Positions 1 to 11,694 of a stretch of DNA of 64,000 nucleotides are shown here, piece by piece. The stretch's first letter is position 1; each line of letters opens with the position of its first letter. The stretch lies in assembly GCA_002335605.1 (NCBI GenBank), contig BEDY01000001.1:2790001-2854000 (forward strand). The letters run 5' to 3'. The stretch comes from Prillingera fragicola (taxonomy: Eukaryota; Basidiomycota; Tremellomycetes; Trichosporonales; Trichosporonaceae). The translations under genes and the position numbers were made by a program. The notes below the pieces were generated by a model that made no database searches, had not been told where the DNA came from, and saw only the letters and a list, made by a program, of their open reading frames with translations.

Positions 1-990
1 ATGGGCGGCTTCAAGTATGTCCCAGACGGGATCCCCCGCTGGCGCCACCTGGACATTTTCGGCGTCATCATCATGGCGGTCACTCTGATCCTGTTCATTC
101 TGTCCCTCACCCAAGGCCCGATCGACGGCTGGAGCAGCGGCATCTTTATCGGGCCCTTTGTGGTCTCCCTCCTCCTCGCCCCGTGTTTCTTCCTGTACGA
201 GCACTGGGTCCACCCACGCACGGCCGTGCTGCCGTCGACCGTGTGGAAGATTAAAAACATGGTCATCGCGTCCATCGTCGCCATGATGCCCATCGGGTTC
301 TGGGCCACCAACCAGCTCCTCTACGCCACCTACTGGCAGGTCGTCATGCGATGGAAACCTATCCACGTCGCTGCCGCAATGCTGCCCCAGGGTATCGCAG
401 CGTTCATCGTCGGTGGCTTGACACAGGCCACCCCGGCCATCCTCGGATATCCGCGCGTCACCATCCCAGTCGGCTCACTCTGCAAGTCCATGTAGTTTAC
501 GCAAGCTAACACCTTTTCAGTGGTAATTATCAGCCTCGTCCTGATGTACTTTTCCGACGGCGGCCACGGCACAGACTACTGGCGCTACTGTTTCCCAGCC
601 TTTGTGATCGGCAGCTCGGGCTCCATTGCCGTCTTTCTCGCCTCGGGCGTAAACCTCATCACCTACTGTCCCCCCGAGATGGGCGGGGTCTCGGGAGCGT
701 GGTCACAGACCATGGCGCAGATTGGCGGCGCGATCGCCCTGGGCATCCAGGCCGGGCTGGAGGGGAGTCACGGCGGGGGATATGCTGATTGGAGGGGGAA
801 TGCGCGCTCGTTCTGGTTTGTCCTTGTGGGGTTCTTTGTCGTCGCGGCAGTTTATGTCGCGTTTTACGAGAAACCCACGAGTATTACTGCCGAGCACGAG
901 TTGGCCAGGGAGAGGATCGCCGTCGAAGTCGCTAGGCGCGACGAAAAGGTCAAGGGTGCGAGGGGGGTCGAGGAGGAGACGGCTGAGTGA
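1..990 (+). CDS. MFS drug/proton antiporter family transporter, C-terminal part (gene runs off the left edge)
   Basis: Exons 1-481 and 521-990, partial at the 5' side. The visible part has about six to seven hydrophobic segments and ends in a charged cytosolic tail (about residues 275-310), as in the second half of 14-helix DHA2-type transporters of the Major Facilitator Superfamily, which export drugs or other small molecules across the plasma membrane. The Met at position 1 is probably internal because a complete MFS protein needs 450-600 residues. The frame continues only if a 39-nt intron with a GC donor (gcaagt at 482) and acceptor cag at 520 is removed; this joins PVGSL to LVIISLVLMYFSDGG smoothly, whereas reading through meets TAG at 493. 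Substrate cannot be told from sequence. Confidence 0.8.
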
Positions 991-2127
991 GCGGTGAGCT
1001 GGAGACGAGTTGAGTAAGCAGTTGTGTTAAACACGTCACATGAGTTAGTGCAGCGACGCAGTAGAAATGATGATTATAAATCCAGTTTATCAACGTCTGG
1101 TTACGTTGCTGATAGAACGCTCCAACTGGTCAGGGCAATCGACCACTCAGGCACCGGCTTCGCTTGAGTGACCGATCATGACCGAAACGAGCCATTGCTC
1201 GACATGTGGTGATGTTCTTCTTGTCACCTTATCGCAGTTCTCTCACATGGGGGGAAGGAGGAGGCAGAGGAGGTAGAGGGGATGGGTGACATTCACAATC
1301 ACAGGTCTTTGTTCAACCCAGAACTCGCTTCTCTGTCCCACTCTGACACCTTCCTCTACTCCCAGCAGCGATGTCGGTCGACGCGTCTGGATCTAGACAT
1401 CTGCCCCTCCCCCCTCTCGGCCCCTCGCTTCATCACGCGTTTATCACTCAAAATGACAGGATGACGTCGCCCGGGGCAGGAGAGCAGAGGCATGAAATCT
1501 AGCGCACAGACCTCCGAGCTCCGATGTGCGCACACAAGGAGGCAAGGTCGCACTCATTGTTCCATTTCTGATCACACGTTGCCTCAAAGGGAGAGGCTCT
1601 GGCGGATTGTCAATGCGCGCACAGACCAACAGCCGTGTGACCCTCGTGATGGGCACTGGGCAAACCTCGGCAACCTGGGTACAAAGCTGCAAAAGACAAC
1701 CAAAGGACGTGTCCAGGCGTCCGTGACGTGTGGCGACGGGGACGACGCTGTGTGCTGCTACGCACAGTATCTTGCTTGTACAAGCTACTCATGGCTGACC
1801 ACAGTGCACAGTGACACCTCTGCAGCTGACCAACTCAATGTCTACTCTGGGTGGAGTGGGTCCTTTGTGTGGCCGAGGGGGCGCATGTTCCAGACCCACA
1901 CACACACACACACCGCATCTGCCGACTGATACCCCCCCTGCGGCTTCTACCCCCCCCACACACACGGCAACCCACGCTTGCAGATCTCTCCTTGTGGTTG
2001 AAACAGCAACGCCCCTCCACGCGCTCGAGCCAGTCGTCGTCGTCGCCGCTGCGACTGATGTCGTTCGTGTCCAGCTCACCCTCTCAGCAGTCATCTCTCT
2101 CTTTTACTCTTCTACTCAATCCCCTTC
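991..2127. other. Intergenic, 1.1 kb, with the leader of the DENN gene
   Basis: No open frame here has coding character or a family match I recognise. It holds the 3' side of the transporter gene and the pyrimidine-rich leader of the DENN gene, with a short (CA)n tract. Confidence 0.5.
1897..1912. repeat. (CA)8 microsatellite
   Basis: Uninterrupted CA dinucleotides about 215 bp upstream of the DENN gene start codon, within its probable promoter or leader. Confidence 0.9.
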
Positions 2128-5100
2128 ATGCTCTACCGCAAGCACAACAGGTTGCCTACTCCTGTACGCGGCAGTCCTGACCCAGTTCACCACTCTACAT
2201 CTTCCTCGAAAGCATTCCTCGACGTACCATCGCCCACCAACCAAACTTTTACCACTACTGAATCTTCATTCTCAGGCGGCTTGTCATCTCCAACCCCAGC
2301 AAGCACTCTCACTCTCCCTCGATCCCCATCCCCTTCCCTGTCGTTGTCTCCAAACGACCCTCTTGCTCGAGTCTTTCCTCTCCCGCCGAGTGGGACTGAC
2401 GCGCCCATTATTCGTCCTGGCTCTGTCCGCAGCGTCACACTGGAACGCCAACACGATTCTCCCGAGGACGACCGTGCCTCCCGCCGCTCGGTTCGCTCTT
2501 TCCAAGCCAAGGTCCGTCCACCGATGCCTCCCCCGCCCGACCCAGAAACAATCCTTCCAATGGTCCACGCGCTCGAGGCCGCTCTGAACCGCGACACGCT
2601 CGCCGCTGCCACGGGCGGCAAGAAGACGTCGCGTACCGCCGAGCACAATCTCGAACTGGGCGAGGCGTCTGACCACCTCGGCGCTCTGTCTTCGACGTCC
2701 GAGGGTGTCATTGGCAGCTTTGACAAACGCCACAACCGCTCAGTCATGAGCCTCGGCGCCAAAACCAAAGCTGAAAAGGTCCTCGGCGGCGATCCCCAGC
2801 CACGTCTTGCGTCCCTTTACCTCGTCTCTGGGCTGGGAAAGGACCCTGCGCAATGGGCTCTGTCTGACAAGGACGCGACGCTGGGGGTGCAGCCCATGGA
2901 AGACTCGCTGAGCGTCTTCTGGCGTCCCGACATGCTTGGCAGCACGTTTAGTGGCGAAAAGAGCGAGGACTGGAACGCCCGCCAGGGCAAGAGCTCGAAC
3001 CGGAGCCTCGCCTCTGCGACCCGTCGTGATCTTACGGCCAAAGCTGTCCCCGGCGCTGGGCCAGAGGGTGCCTCGCGCCTCGTCGCGCGTACCATGAAGT
3101 ATGCGCATCCCAAGGATGTAGAGGTGGTCAACTCGACGCTGGCGCCGCCGACGACCTGCCACACTTTTACTTTTAGCGTGGCGCGCCAAAACTCGCTCAC
3201 GGCCATTGCGGCACAGGCCAACCGCAACACGGCGCCAGGCCAGCCATTCGGCACGCCGTACAACAACTACTCGTCCGTCTCCACCGAGTCGCCCTCGGCT
3301 GTGCTCCCTGGTCCAGGGCAGGAGCACCTGCGCGGGACGACGAGCTCGTCTTCTACGGTGTGACGCTCACCGTCTGGTCGCACGCCGACAAGGACCGTGC
3401 GGCCAAACTGAAGGATTTTAAGAACCGCGCCGCCCACCGCCCCCGCCAAGACTCTACGCCGTCTGACGCTGGCGTACGCGAAAAGTCTCGTCGGCGCACC
3501 AAAGCCCCCTGGCTCTCTTCCAAGCGCCCCGGCGCTACCAGCGACTACACGGCGAGCGAGACGGGCATGAGCGACTCGGACCTCGACACGACGTTTACGT
3601 CCAACGCCGACTTTGGCGGTGCCTACGGCGGTGACCCGAGCGACATCTTCTGGATGCCCTACGCGCTCACCCTCGTGTCCCGCTACCCCATCTACGACGT
3701 GATGCAGGACTACCTCCGCCTCAGCTGGGCGCGGTACGCCAAGGACGCGCGCGCCCACATGCGCCAGATCTTTACGCTGCTCAACAGCGAAGCTCCCCGC
3801 CCGGGCGACAAGTTTCGCCTCCCCATCTCGATTGCCTCGGATGAGGAGGTTGCTATCGAAGCCGTCATGCCTGGTGCCCTCGACTTTGAAAAGGGGACGC
3901 TCAAGGTTGATTTCCAGATGTGGCCAATGTTCCAGGCGCTAGATCTTGATCACATTATTACATGTGTCGAGGTCGCGCTGTCCAACTCTGGCCGCGTCAT
4001 CTTTTGCTCGCGCCACCCTGCCGTGCTCGGGGCGGCCGTCGACACGCTCAAGTATCTCGTTGAGCTGCGTAGCTGGAATGGCATTGCTCTGCCAAACATC
4101 CACTCTGTAAGTGTCTACTGCGGCAAAGCTGATGGCAGCGCGACGCCACCTTCCTCATTGAGGACCCAGGACCGTACATTATCGGTATCGCCACCGAGTG
4201 CCGCTACATTGTCCCGCCGCCTGCCGAGGTCGTCATCGTCGACCTGGATCTCAAGTGAGCGACACTTTTACCCAAGAGCTGACTAGCAGCACACTCTCGT
4301 GCAAGGCCATGCCTGCAGGAATAGTCACGCCGCGCCACAAGCGCGACAAAGCCCGTTCCAAGCTCATTCAAGCGTTTGGACCAGAGTTCCGTGAGTAAAC
4401 CCTCCAAGCACTGCTGACCGGCAGCAAACGAACGCGCCGTACCGCTTGAGTACCGCGTTTCCTTCCCTAAGGGCGCCTTCCGTAACATCAACCGCGTTCA
4501 CCACGGTCCTATCCGACCCCGCTACCTGGCTGACCGCCTCGAGCCGCCCCAGTGGTGGAACCCGAACGCTGTCGTCGCCGTGTTTGACAAGATCATGGCT
4601 GACAAGGTGGGTATAGAACTGTCGCAACAGCTAACAAGCAGCACAAAAAGCCATCGCTGTTCCAGCGCCTCACCAAGTCAGGCTTTGCCCGTGCGCAGGA
4701 GCAGCTGACGGCCAACGAGCTCCTCGCCAAGGCAATGATGCGCAAGCGCGCGCTCCACTATGTGGAGAAACGCGACGACTTTGAGCTCAAGGTCGCCCGT
4801 ATCACGCGTCGTCTCCAAAAGCTCATCCAGGAGGGCGAGCACTGGAAGCAGCGCTTTGAAATGTTTGAAAAGTATGCCGAGCGGCTCTCTATCGAGGCGG
4901 CGGAGCTCAAGGCCAAGATTGATCGCGAGCAACGCGAGGCGCGGCGGCTGTCTAACCGTGAGTCGAGTGTTGGTCGTTGCTGACAGCCAGTCAACTCGCA
5001 GCAGACCAAACAGAACGCCCAGTTGCAGGAAAAGCTCAGCCAGACCGAGAGCGCACGAGCCGAGGCCATGCGCCAGCTCTCTGACATGCACCACTCGTGA

Positions 5101-6200
5101 GTCCCGTCGCCTACTGTGGCTAACAACCCAGGATCCAGGAGCTGGAGCGCGAGCGTAACGAGATCATGGACATTATCGAGATGCAAATCACCTCGGCTCT
5201 GCAGCAACTCCCCGGCGACGGTGAGCACGAGCGCGAGTTGTACCACGGCCATGGTCTCAACAACACGACACCGCCACACTCGCCCCCCGGCTCGCCACGC
5301 ACCGACAACTCGGTCCCGACTGTGCGCCGCAAGTCGACCCGCCCGGGCACGCGCGACTCGACCCAGACGACGTTCACTATAGAGACACACCCCATGTCCG
5401 TCATCGGCGCGCTGCACGAGGGGTCGGTCCGGCGCGGCCTCGGTTCCATTCTCGACATGGACCAGGTCTCTACCGCGGACCGCGTGATCAGCTCGTCCAA
5501 GAACGAGACCATTGCTGCGCGCGTGGCCATGATCCAGGCCAAGCTCGAGCTCGCCCTTGCGCCAGTCCAGAAACTCGTCAACGAGCAGTCTGACAGCGAG
5601 ACGGTCGAGGGTGACGAGCACGACGACGCCAAGACTGAGAGCGAGGCCGGTACCGCCCGCCGTGCATCGCTCGACAAGCCCGTGCAGACCACTCCACCGT
5701 CGTCGACCGACGACCACTCGCCGAACGGCAAGACCGTCGACAAGCCCAAGCCCAAGCCCAAGTCCAAGTCCAAGTCCAAGTCGTCCAAGTCGTCCAAAGC
5801 CGCAGAAATCGAAGTCACCGCCCCCTCGGAAGGCTCGACCTCCCCGACAGCCTCAGACTTTACGCCCGTGACCGAGACGGACGACACGGACACGACGACG
5901 GACACTGACCGCGCACCACCGCCCGAACCGACCCCAAAACGCCACAGCGGGATGCGCGCCTTTGTGCTCCGCCCACCACCGCGGCGCGTGGCGCAGAAGA
6001 AGAGCTACGAGTCGCTCGAGTCGGCGACGTCAGAGGGCAAGAAACCGCGCGTCGTCAGTGCCAAAGAGGTGCTGCTTACCCCCGTCGAGAGCTCCGAGTT
6101 GCTCAACGAGTTTGGGGCGGCGGCCGTCGTGGGTAAGAAGGGCGAGGCGGATCGGTCGAGTGTCGTTTCCAATGCTACTGTCACTTTTGGCACGCGCTGA
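2128..6200 (+). CDS. DENN-domain protein with coiled coil (putative Rab exchange factor)
   Basis: Proposed exons 2128-3272, 3317-4106, 4139-4254, 4290-4390, 4425-4606, 4642-4957, 4991-5096 and 5132-6200, about 1274 residues. DENN proteins are guanine-nucleotide exchange factors for Rab GTPases in membrane traffic. A Ser/Pro-rich N-terminus of about 300 residues precedes a uDENN-like strand (DDELVFYGVTLTVW) and a central DENN domain, seen in QALDLDHIITCVEVALSNSG, then SRHPAV, LPNIHS and IEDPGPYIIGIATECRY. I did not recognise a dDENN domain. A coiled coil follows (encoded by about 4735-5170), then a disordered tail with a KP/KS repeat. Seven introns of 32-44 nt are needed. The first (3273-3316, or 3258-3316) is the least certain because its donors are weak, but the frame must shift there. 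The start is the first ATG of the long frame. Confidence 0.8.
5742..5796 (+). repeat. Hexanucleotide repeat (AAGCCC/AAGTCC) inside the DENN gene
   Basis: About eight copies of AAGYCC, decaying to AAGTCGTCC, encode a Lys-Pro/Lys-Ser run in the disordered C-terminal tail. Such a tract can change length by slippage without breaking the frame. Confidence 0.85.
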
Positions 6201-6449
6201 GCGCTGCCTTCGTTATGTCCTGATTTGTCTGAAATGGAGAAAGATAATGAGTCGAGCTCGATACCACTCCCATACCGCCGTGACGAGCAGAGTAGATGAT
6301 AGTATACGTCGTAGCCCCGTAGGGATGCATGTGATCTACAAACGACGGCATGATGCAAACAGACCCTCAACAGAGGTAATGTAGGTGATATTGTATATGC
6401 AGGCAGATGGCGGGCTAGCCGCGAGAGTGGTATGGTTTAAAGTTGGGTT

Positions 6450-9400
6450 TTAACTGAACAGCGAGGCGAGCTCCTCGGCCTAGAGTAAAGTCAGCGCCTG
6501 CTTCTCTCTCGGGATACCTAGGGGACGTACCTTCTGCTCCATGAGCTCCTTGTGGGACATGTTGCGCAGCGACAGCTTTGCCAGGTCGGCCTTTTTCTTC
6601 TGAATCTCAGACAAGCGCTTCTCGACGGTATGGCTGATCATGAGCTTGATGGCGGTGACGGGGCGCTTCTGGCCCAGACGGTGGATACGGTCAATGGCCT
6701 GCGCCTCGACCGAGGGGTTCCAGTAGGGGTCGACGAGGTATGCGCGCGAGGCCGACGTGAGGTTGAGACCCACACCACCGGCGCGTGTAGAGACGAGCAT
6801 GACTTCGATGCCCTTTTTGGTGCGCAGCTCCTCCATCGCTTCGGCGCGGGCCTCGCGAGACATTGTACCGTCCAGACGCGTGTATTTGATGCGCGCCTCG
6901 TCGAGCATGTCACCGATGCGGTCCAGCATGGTCGTCCACTGCGAGAAGACAATGCTCTTGGTTGCAATCGGCACACCGTCCTCGTCAAGCTCGACGACCT
7001 CGTCGCTGTCGCCCTGGCCGATAGCCCACGGCTCGTAGTTGTCCGAGTACTTGTTGAGCTTTGAGAATCGCATGAGGTCGTCGTAGAGAAACTGCATCTT
7101 GGACGAAAGGTTTGGCGCCTCGCCATCGGGCCTGACCCACTTTTTGCGCGTCGAGCGCTTGGGCAGGACCTCCTCGGCCACCTCGCCAGAGTCGGGCGAG
7201 ACGACCTCGATAATATCAGTGTCGAGGCGGAGCATCTGCTGGCACACGCCGCACTGGCGCGACACGCCTTTAGTGGCCTTGGGGTACTTGGCGTAGACGG
7301 AACGCTTGAAGCATTCTTGGCACGACACGTGCAGACACTTTGTGAGAATGGGACGCGGGTAGCCCTTCTTGCCCTTCTTGGCGTCGACCTCGGGTTTGGG
7401 GGCGTCCTCCTCGACGACGCCACCGAGGCCGATGGACGGGAAGTAGGGCGAGTAGTCTGCGCCACATTCGTTGCAGAGCGCACCGTCAGTCGTATCCTTG
7501 AGGGTACAGATGACGGAAACAGCGCGAGCCTGCGTCAGGCCATTCCTTTCGATACCGAGCTTGGCGACTTCATAGTCCATGATCGTGCCGTCATAGTCCT
7601 CCTCAACAGGGCCTGACGAAGGCAGGTCGACGTGGTTGCAGGTCTGGCGGAGCAGCAGCAGCCTCTGCAGCACATGCGCATAGTTTTTGGTAAGCTGCTT
7701 CTTGGCCTTGAGCTCGAGCACTTCCTCCTTGACTTCGTTGAGGCGCCTGTCGTAAATCTCACGCTCGTCGTCGCGCAAATCGAGCCAAGTCTGGATCTCT
7801 TTGCGCGGCGGGAGACTCAGAATCTTGCGTCCGTCCTCGGTCGTAGACTCCTTGGTACGGCGGAGGGTACACGCGTGCATTACCAGCTGCAGGCGTGCAA
7901 TACCAATCTGTTCGCCCGTCTTGCACGGCGAAGTGATGTACTTGTTGAATATCTCCTTTTCGTTGACAGGGCTTAAGCGGAGGAACTTGAAGAGCGCCCA
8001 GACGTCTTCAATCTTGTTCTGGATCGGCGTGCCAGTGAGCGCGACGCGGCGGTCGGCCTCAAGATAGCACGACGCCTTGCACGCGACAGTGGACGCAGAC
8101 TTGATCGAGTGTGCCTCGTCGAGCACAATACGGAACCAGTCAATGGACTGGAGTGGGCTCGGCTGCTCGCCAGCCTTTTTCCGTCCCTTAGGCTTCTTGG
8201 ACTGGCGCAGCGCCTCGGCGAGGTCTGATACCCTGAAATCTGCCTCGGACTCGGTGTTGGGGCCGACGGACGCGCGCGAAGAGTCAACAGGCATGGTCGA
8301 CTCGTCGCCGCTGTTGGCACCCGTCTCGGCCGGCGTCATCTCGTCGTCACCGCATGTAGCACACTGCTTGGAGTACTCGTTCGCAAGCGTGCTGTAGGTT
8401 GTGATGACAATATCAAACTCGGCCAGAAATCGCGGATCGGCACGGCGCGAAGTGCCATGGTAGATGTAAACTCGCAGGACATCGTCGGGGTCGTAATCTG
8501 CGCTCTTCTTTGCGCCACGACGCTCAGAAGTCTGCGCGCCGCCAATGACTTCGACCTTGCCGTTCCAGTGCTCCTTGATCTGGTCCTCCCAGTTGGTGAT
8601 GGTCGACATGGGGCAAACAAGAAGCGTGCCCTTTGACCGCTTTATGATCGTTGCGCGGCGGTTGACGGCCTCCATGTTGTCGTCGCGGCGGCGTTTCTTG
8701 CCCTTGGGAGTGGATCCTTCGCAGCCAGAGTCGTTGACGTCGGGCATGCCAAAGACCTTGGTCGTCATGACGGCGGCAGTGAGCTTGGACTTGGGCTCGT
8801 CGTCGCTCTGAGGGGCGGTAACGGGCTCGAGAGGCTTCTCGGCCCAGCGAGCTGCTGTACCGCGAGTCGCGGCAATGAGCGACACCACAGACAGCGTCTT
8901 TCCCAGTCCCATCTGCAAAGTCAGCACAGACCACAGCGGCTCAAACTCACGTCATCAGCAAGAATAGCCCCCTTGGCATCCTTTGGCCTGTCCCCCTTCT
9001 TTGCGCGAACCTTTTCGCCAGTAATCTTGTTCTTCCAAATCCGGACGCGACCCTTCTCGTCCTTCTGGCCCTCCCACAATGACCGCGAATTGTCCTCTTT
9101 GGGGTCCACGGACGCCGATCTGCGCTCCTCGCAATTAGATGTGCAGTTCTCGGGCGTGGCCTCCTTGCTCTTCTCGCTGCTCTTCTTGGTAATCTTGTCC
9201 GCATGTCGCCTAGCCTGCTTGAGCGACGTCCAGTCCTGCTCGCCCTGCAGCAGAAAGGTCAGCGCCTTGCGCTGGTGCGGGAAGAGTTCCGTCTTGATCC
9301 ACGGTCCCGGGTCGCTCTGCTCGAGCTCCATGCCGGTTGCCAGGCTCTTGAAGACCTCGTCCACCTGCTCACGCTGCACCTCGACCTGGCGCGACTTGTC

Positions 9401-11067
9401 CGCCTGGCTACCATAGTAGCCGCCCTGCTGCTGGCTGCGAGCCTGCGAGTAGAGCTTCCATGCACGGTCGTTGCCGCCGTGCGCATTGATGTAGTCTGGC
9501 GACTCGTTGTGGCGTGACGGGTCATAGGGAGGCATCGGGTCCAGTAGGAAGAGACTGTGAGCGACGAGCGTGTCGGCAATGTAGGTGATGTTGGAGGGGA
9601 GCGTGAACATGAGGACGTTGATGCGCACTTCGAACATTGGGCCCTCCGGGTTGAGGCGCAGGGCAAAGCCCTCCAAGCGACACAGTCCACGCTGCAGCAT
9701 GGGAATGAGCACTTCGGCCGCACCGGGGTCCAAAGAGCCAATGTACTGGGTCATGTCGCCTTCGTCGTCAGCAAAAGATCCACACGTGCCAACTCACCTG
9801 TCAGGACCTGGATGGTGTCGTGATCAACGCTGCTCCATGGCTCGTCTGGGCGCGCCGACTGTCCTGCTTTGCGATACTTGAGCCTGACTTTGATCATTTC
9901 GGCTCCTCGGAACGTGACGATATCCCATCGACCGCCAGGCGGAGGCTGCTGTCCTTGGACGACTGCGGGTGACGGGTACAGCATTATCGCGCGGCTCATG
10001 AATCCACCGATACACACTGGCTTTTTTGGCGTGCTGACGTTGGCAGGCCTCACGCTGGGCGGGCGCGACGGCTCCTTGTCGACGTCGATGGCGGCAGAGC
10101 GTGAACTTCCGTCTCCGTTCAAAGACCTGCTTGGACCGGCATGTGGACTCGAGCTCGCCATGTTGCCTGGCGGAGCCATGCCGTTGTGGTAGTGGGGACG
10201 TGCGCTGTTCGAGTTGTTGGAAGCGTATATTGAGAAACCGGATTGCATCGAAGGCGCCGAGGTCGAAGAGGTCGACGCCCACGCCACCTGATTGGCAGTA
10301 GGGGTTGAGGAAGGGCACTGCTGCCCTGCAGGATAATGAGCTCGCGCCGACGCCGCGGCGCCGAACGAGGGTCCGGTGGAGGGGGTGGTGGAGGGAGGCA
10401 TTGGTAGCTGGGGGATTGCGAGCTTGGATGCGGTGATGGTAAAGTCGTCGGACGAGTCGCTGTCGTTGCTGTTGCACGAAGAGGATGCAGCGCCGGGGCA
10501 CTTTGTGGAGGTCGCAGTGACACTGCTGTGGAGAGCCGCGTTCTGGACTGCAGCCGAGTCGAGTGTAACAGAGGAAGAGGTGGCGAGCGGCGAGGGTTGA
10601 ACGGTGCGACTGGAGGATGGCCCGTGCAGTGTACTCGAAGGTGATCCATGCGCGACTCCTCCTTGTGTAGCTGCAGCTGCACCATGTCCTGCAGGCCGAG
10701 TGTCCTCTGGTCCAGCTCCATGCGCTGCAGACCTGGCGCCCGACAGATCCAGTCCATTCGAGTAGACTGCGGACGGATCTGACAACGAGGACCCGGCCGC
10801 AGACAAGACGGCTGGCAAAGGACGAGAAGTCGCGTACGCCCCAGGTGTGCTCGCCCCGTCGCTGTCTGACAGGTCTGTGAGGTCGATAGCTGCAGCTGCA
10901 GCCTGCTGCAGCAGTGATCCTGCCTGTGGCAAGGCTGTTTTTGTTGTCGAACCGATGACAGGCAAAGGTTGCTCGGCCTCGTCGACGTTCATCGTATTAT
11001 CCAAGTGTTCATCGGTTCCCATGCCAGTTTCGGCTGTAGCTGCAGCTGATGGAGATGCAGAGACCAT
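6450..11067 (-). CDS. RAD5/HLTF-like SNF2 ATPase with HIRAN-like and RING domains
   Basis: Exons 11067-9798, 9759-8951, 8912-6531 and 6479-6450, 1496 residues. The order is: disordered Ser/Ala-rich N-terminus (1 to about 340); HIRAN-like region (about 345-480, with IGGFMSRAI and YIGSLDPGAAEVLIPMLQRG); SNF2 helicase with Walker A MGLGKT (about 694), DEAH (about 957) and TGTPIQN; a C3HC4 RING inserted between the helicase lobes (about 1173-1249: CNEC, CLHVSCQEC, CGVC); then the second lobe (STRAGGVGLNL, RIHRLGQKRP). This is the architecture of Rad5, S. pombe Rad8 and human HLTF, nuclear enzymes that poly-ubiquitinate PCNA and remodel stalled forks. The last intron (51 nt) is inferred: splicing gives the tail AEELASLFS, while retention ends at TAG in the acceptor. 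Which RAD5-type paralogue it is cannot be told. Confidence 0.88.
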
Positions 11068-11694
11068 GCCGGGGTGGAAGCGGGGGGTAGGAGCGGTGCT
11101 GCCAGCTGCACCGTATGTCTATTAGATCTGGCAGTCTAAGGAGAATCGAGAGAGAGGAGGAAAGGGAGTGTGAAGAAGACATCATCCCAGTTGTTGCCAC
11201 CTGCGTACTACTCGCCGGCGGCTGTGGGCAGTGGGCTGTTCAAACTTGAGTCGCCGAGGGACCATGACTAAGCAACCATCACCAGCAGCTCATTCTACAT
11301 TTCCGCATAGTGACTAATACATGCATTCACCGAGGCCGCGCGTTCCCATGGCATAGCTGATGAGCAGTCAAGAGTACATGCATAGAAACCGTTGTTGATC
11401 TTGGCCTTTTTTTATTCTAATCATTAGTGTAAGACATTAGCAACCAAAATCTAATCCACCCCACGTGGCATTAAGAACAAAAGTTCATTAGCGGGATCAA
11501 ATCTCCTCGCTGCACCTCCGGCCCACACGACTTTGTCGTAACCGACCTCCCCCACTCTCGGCCGTCACTCGCCGTTGTCCATAAAGCCACCAGCATTCTC
11601 TCGCCCACCTTTCTCCTCAACCATTCCCCCAAGAAAGAATCACTGCAGAGACCAGACTCCTCCTACCTGGGGCTCTCTGTGCATCTCTTACGGA
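11068..11694. other. Divergent promoter region, 0.6 kb
   Basis: Lies between the start of the SNF2 gene (-) and the start of the membrane-anchored protein gene (+). Positions about 11404-11480 are AT-richer than their surroundings, with a T-run at 11407-11413. No gene seen. Confidence 0.5.

Noticed and set aside
1067..1112. Box C-like ATGATGA and box D-like CTGA, possible snoRNA
   Set aside because: Only about 40 nt apart, no terminal stem, and no host transcript evident.
4758..5905. Two long antisense frames (319 and 261 codons) in the DENN gene
   Set aside because: They overlap exons whose coiled-coil reading is supported by consistent introns on the + strand.
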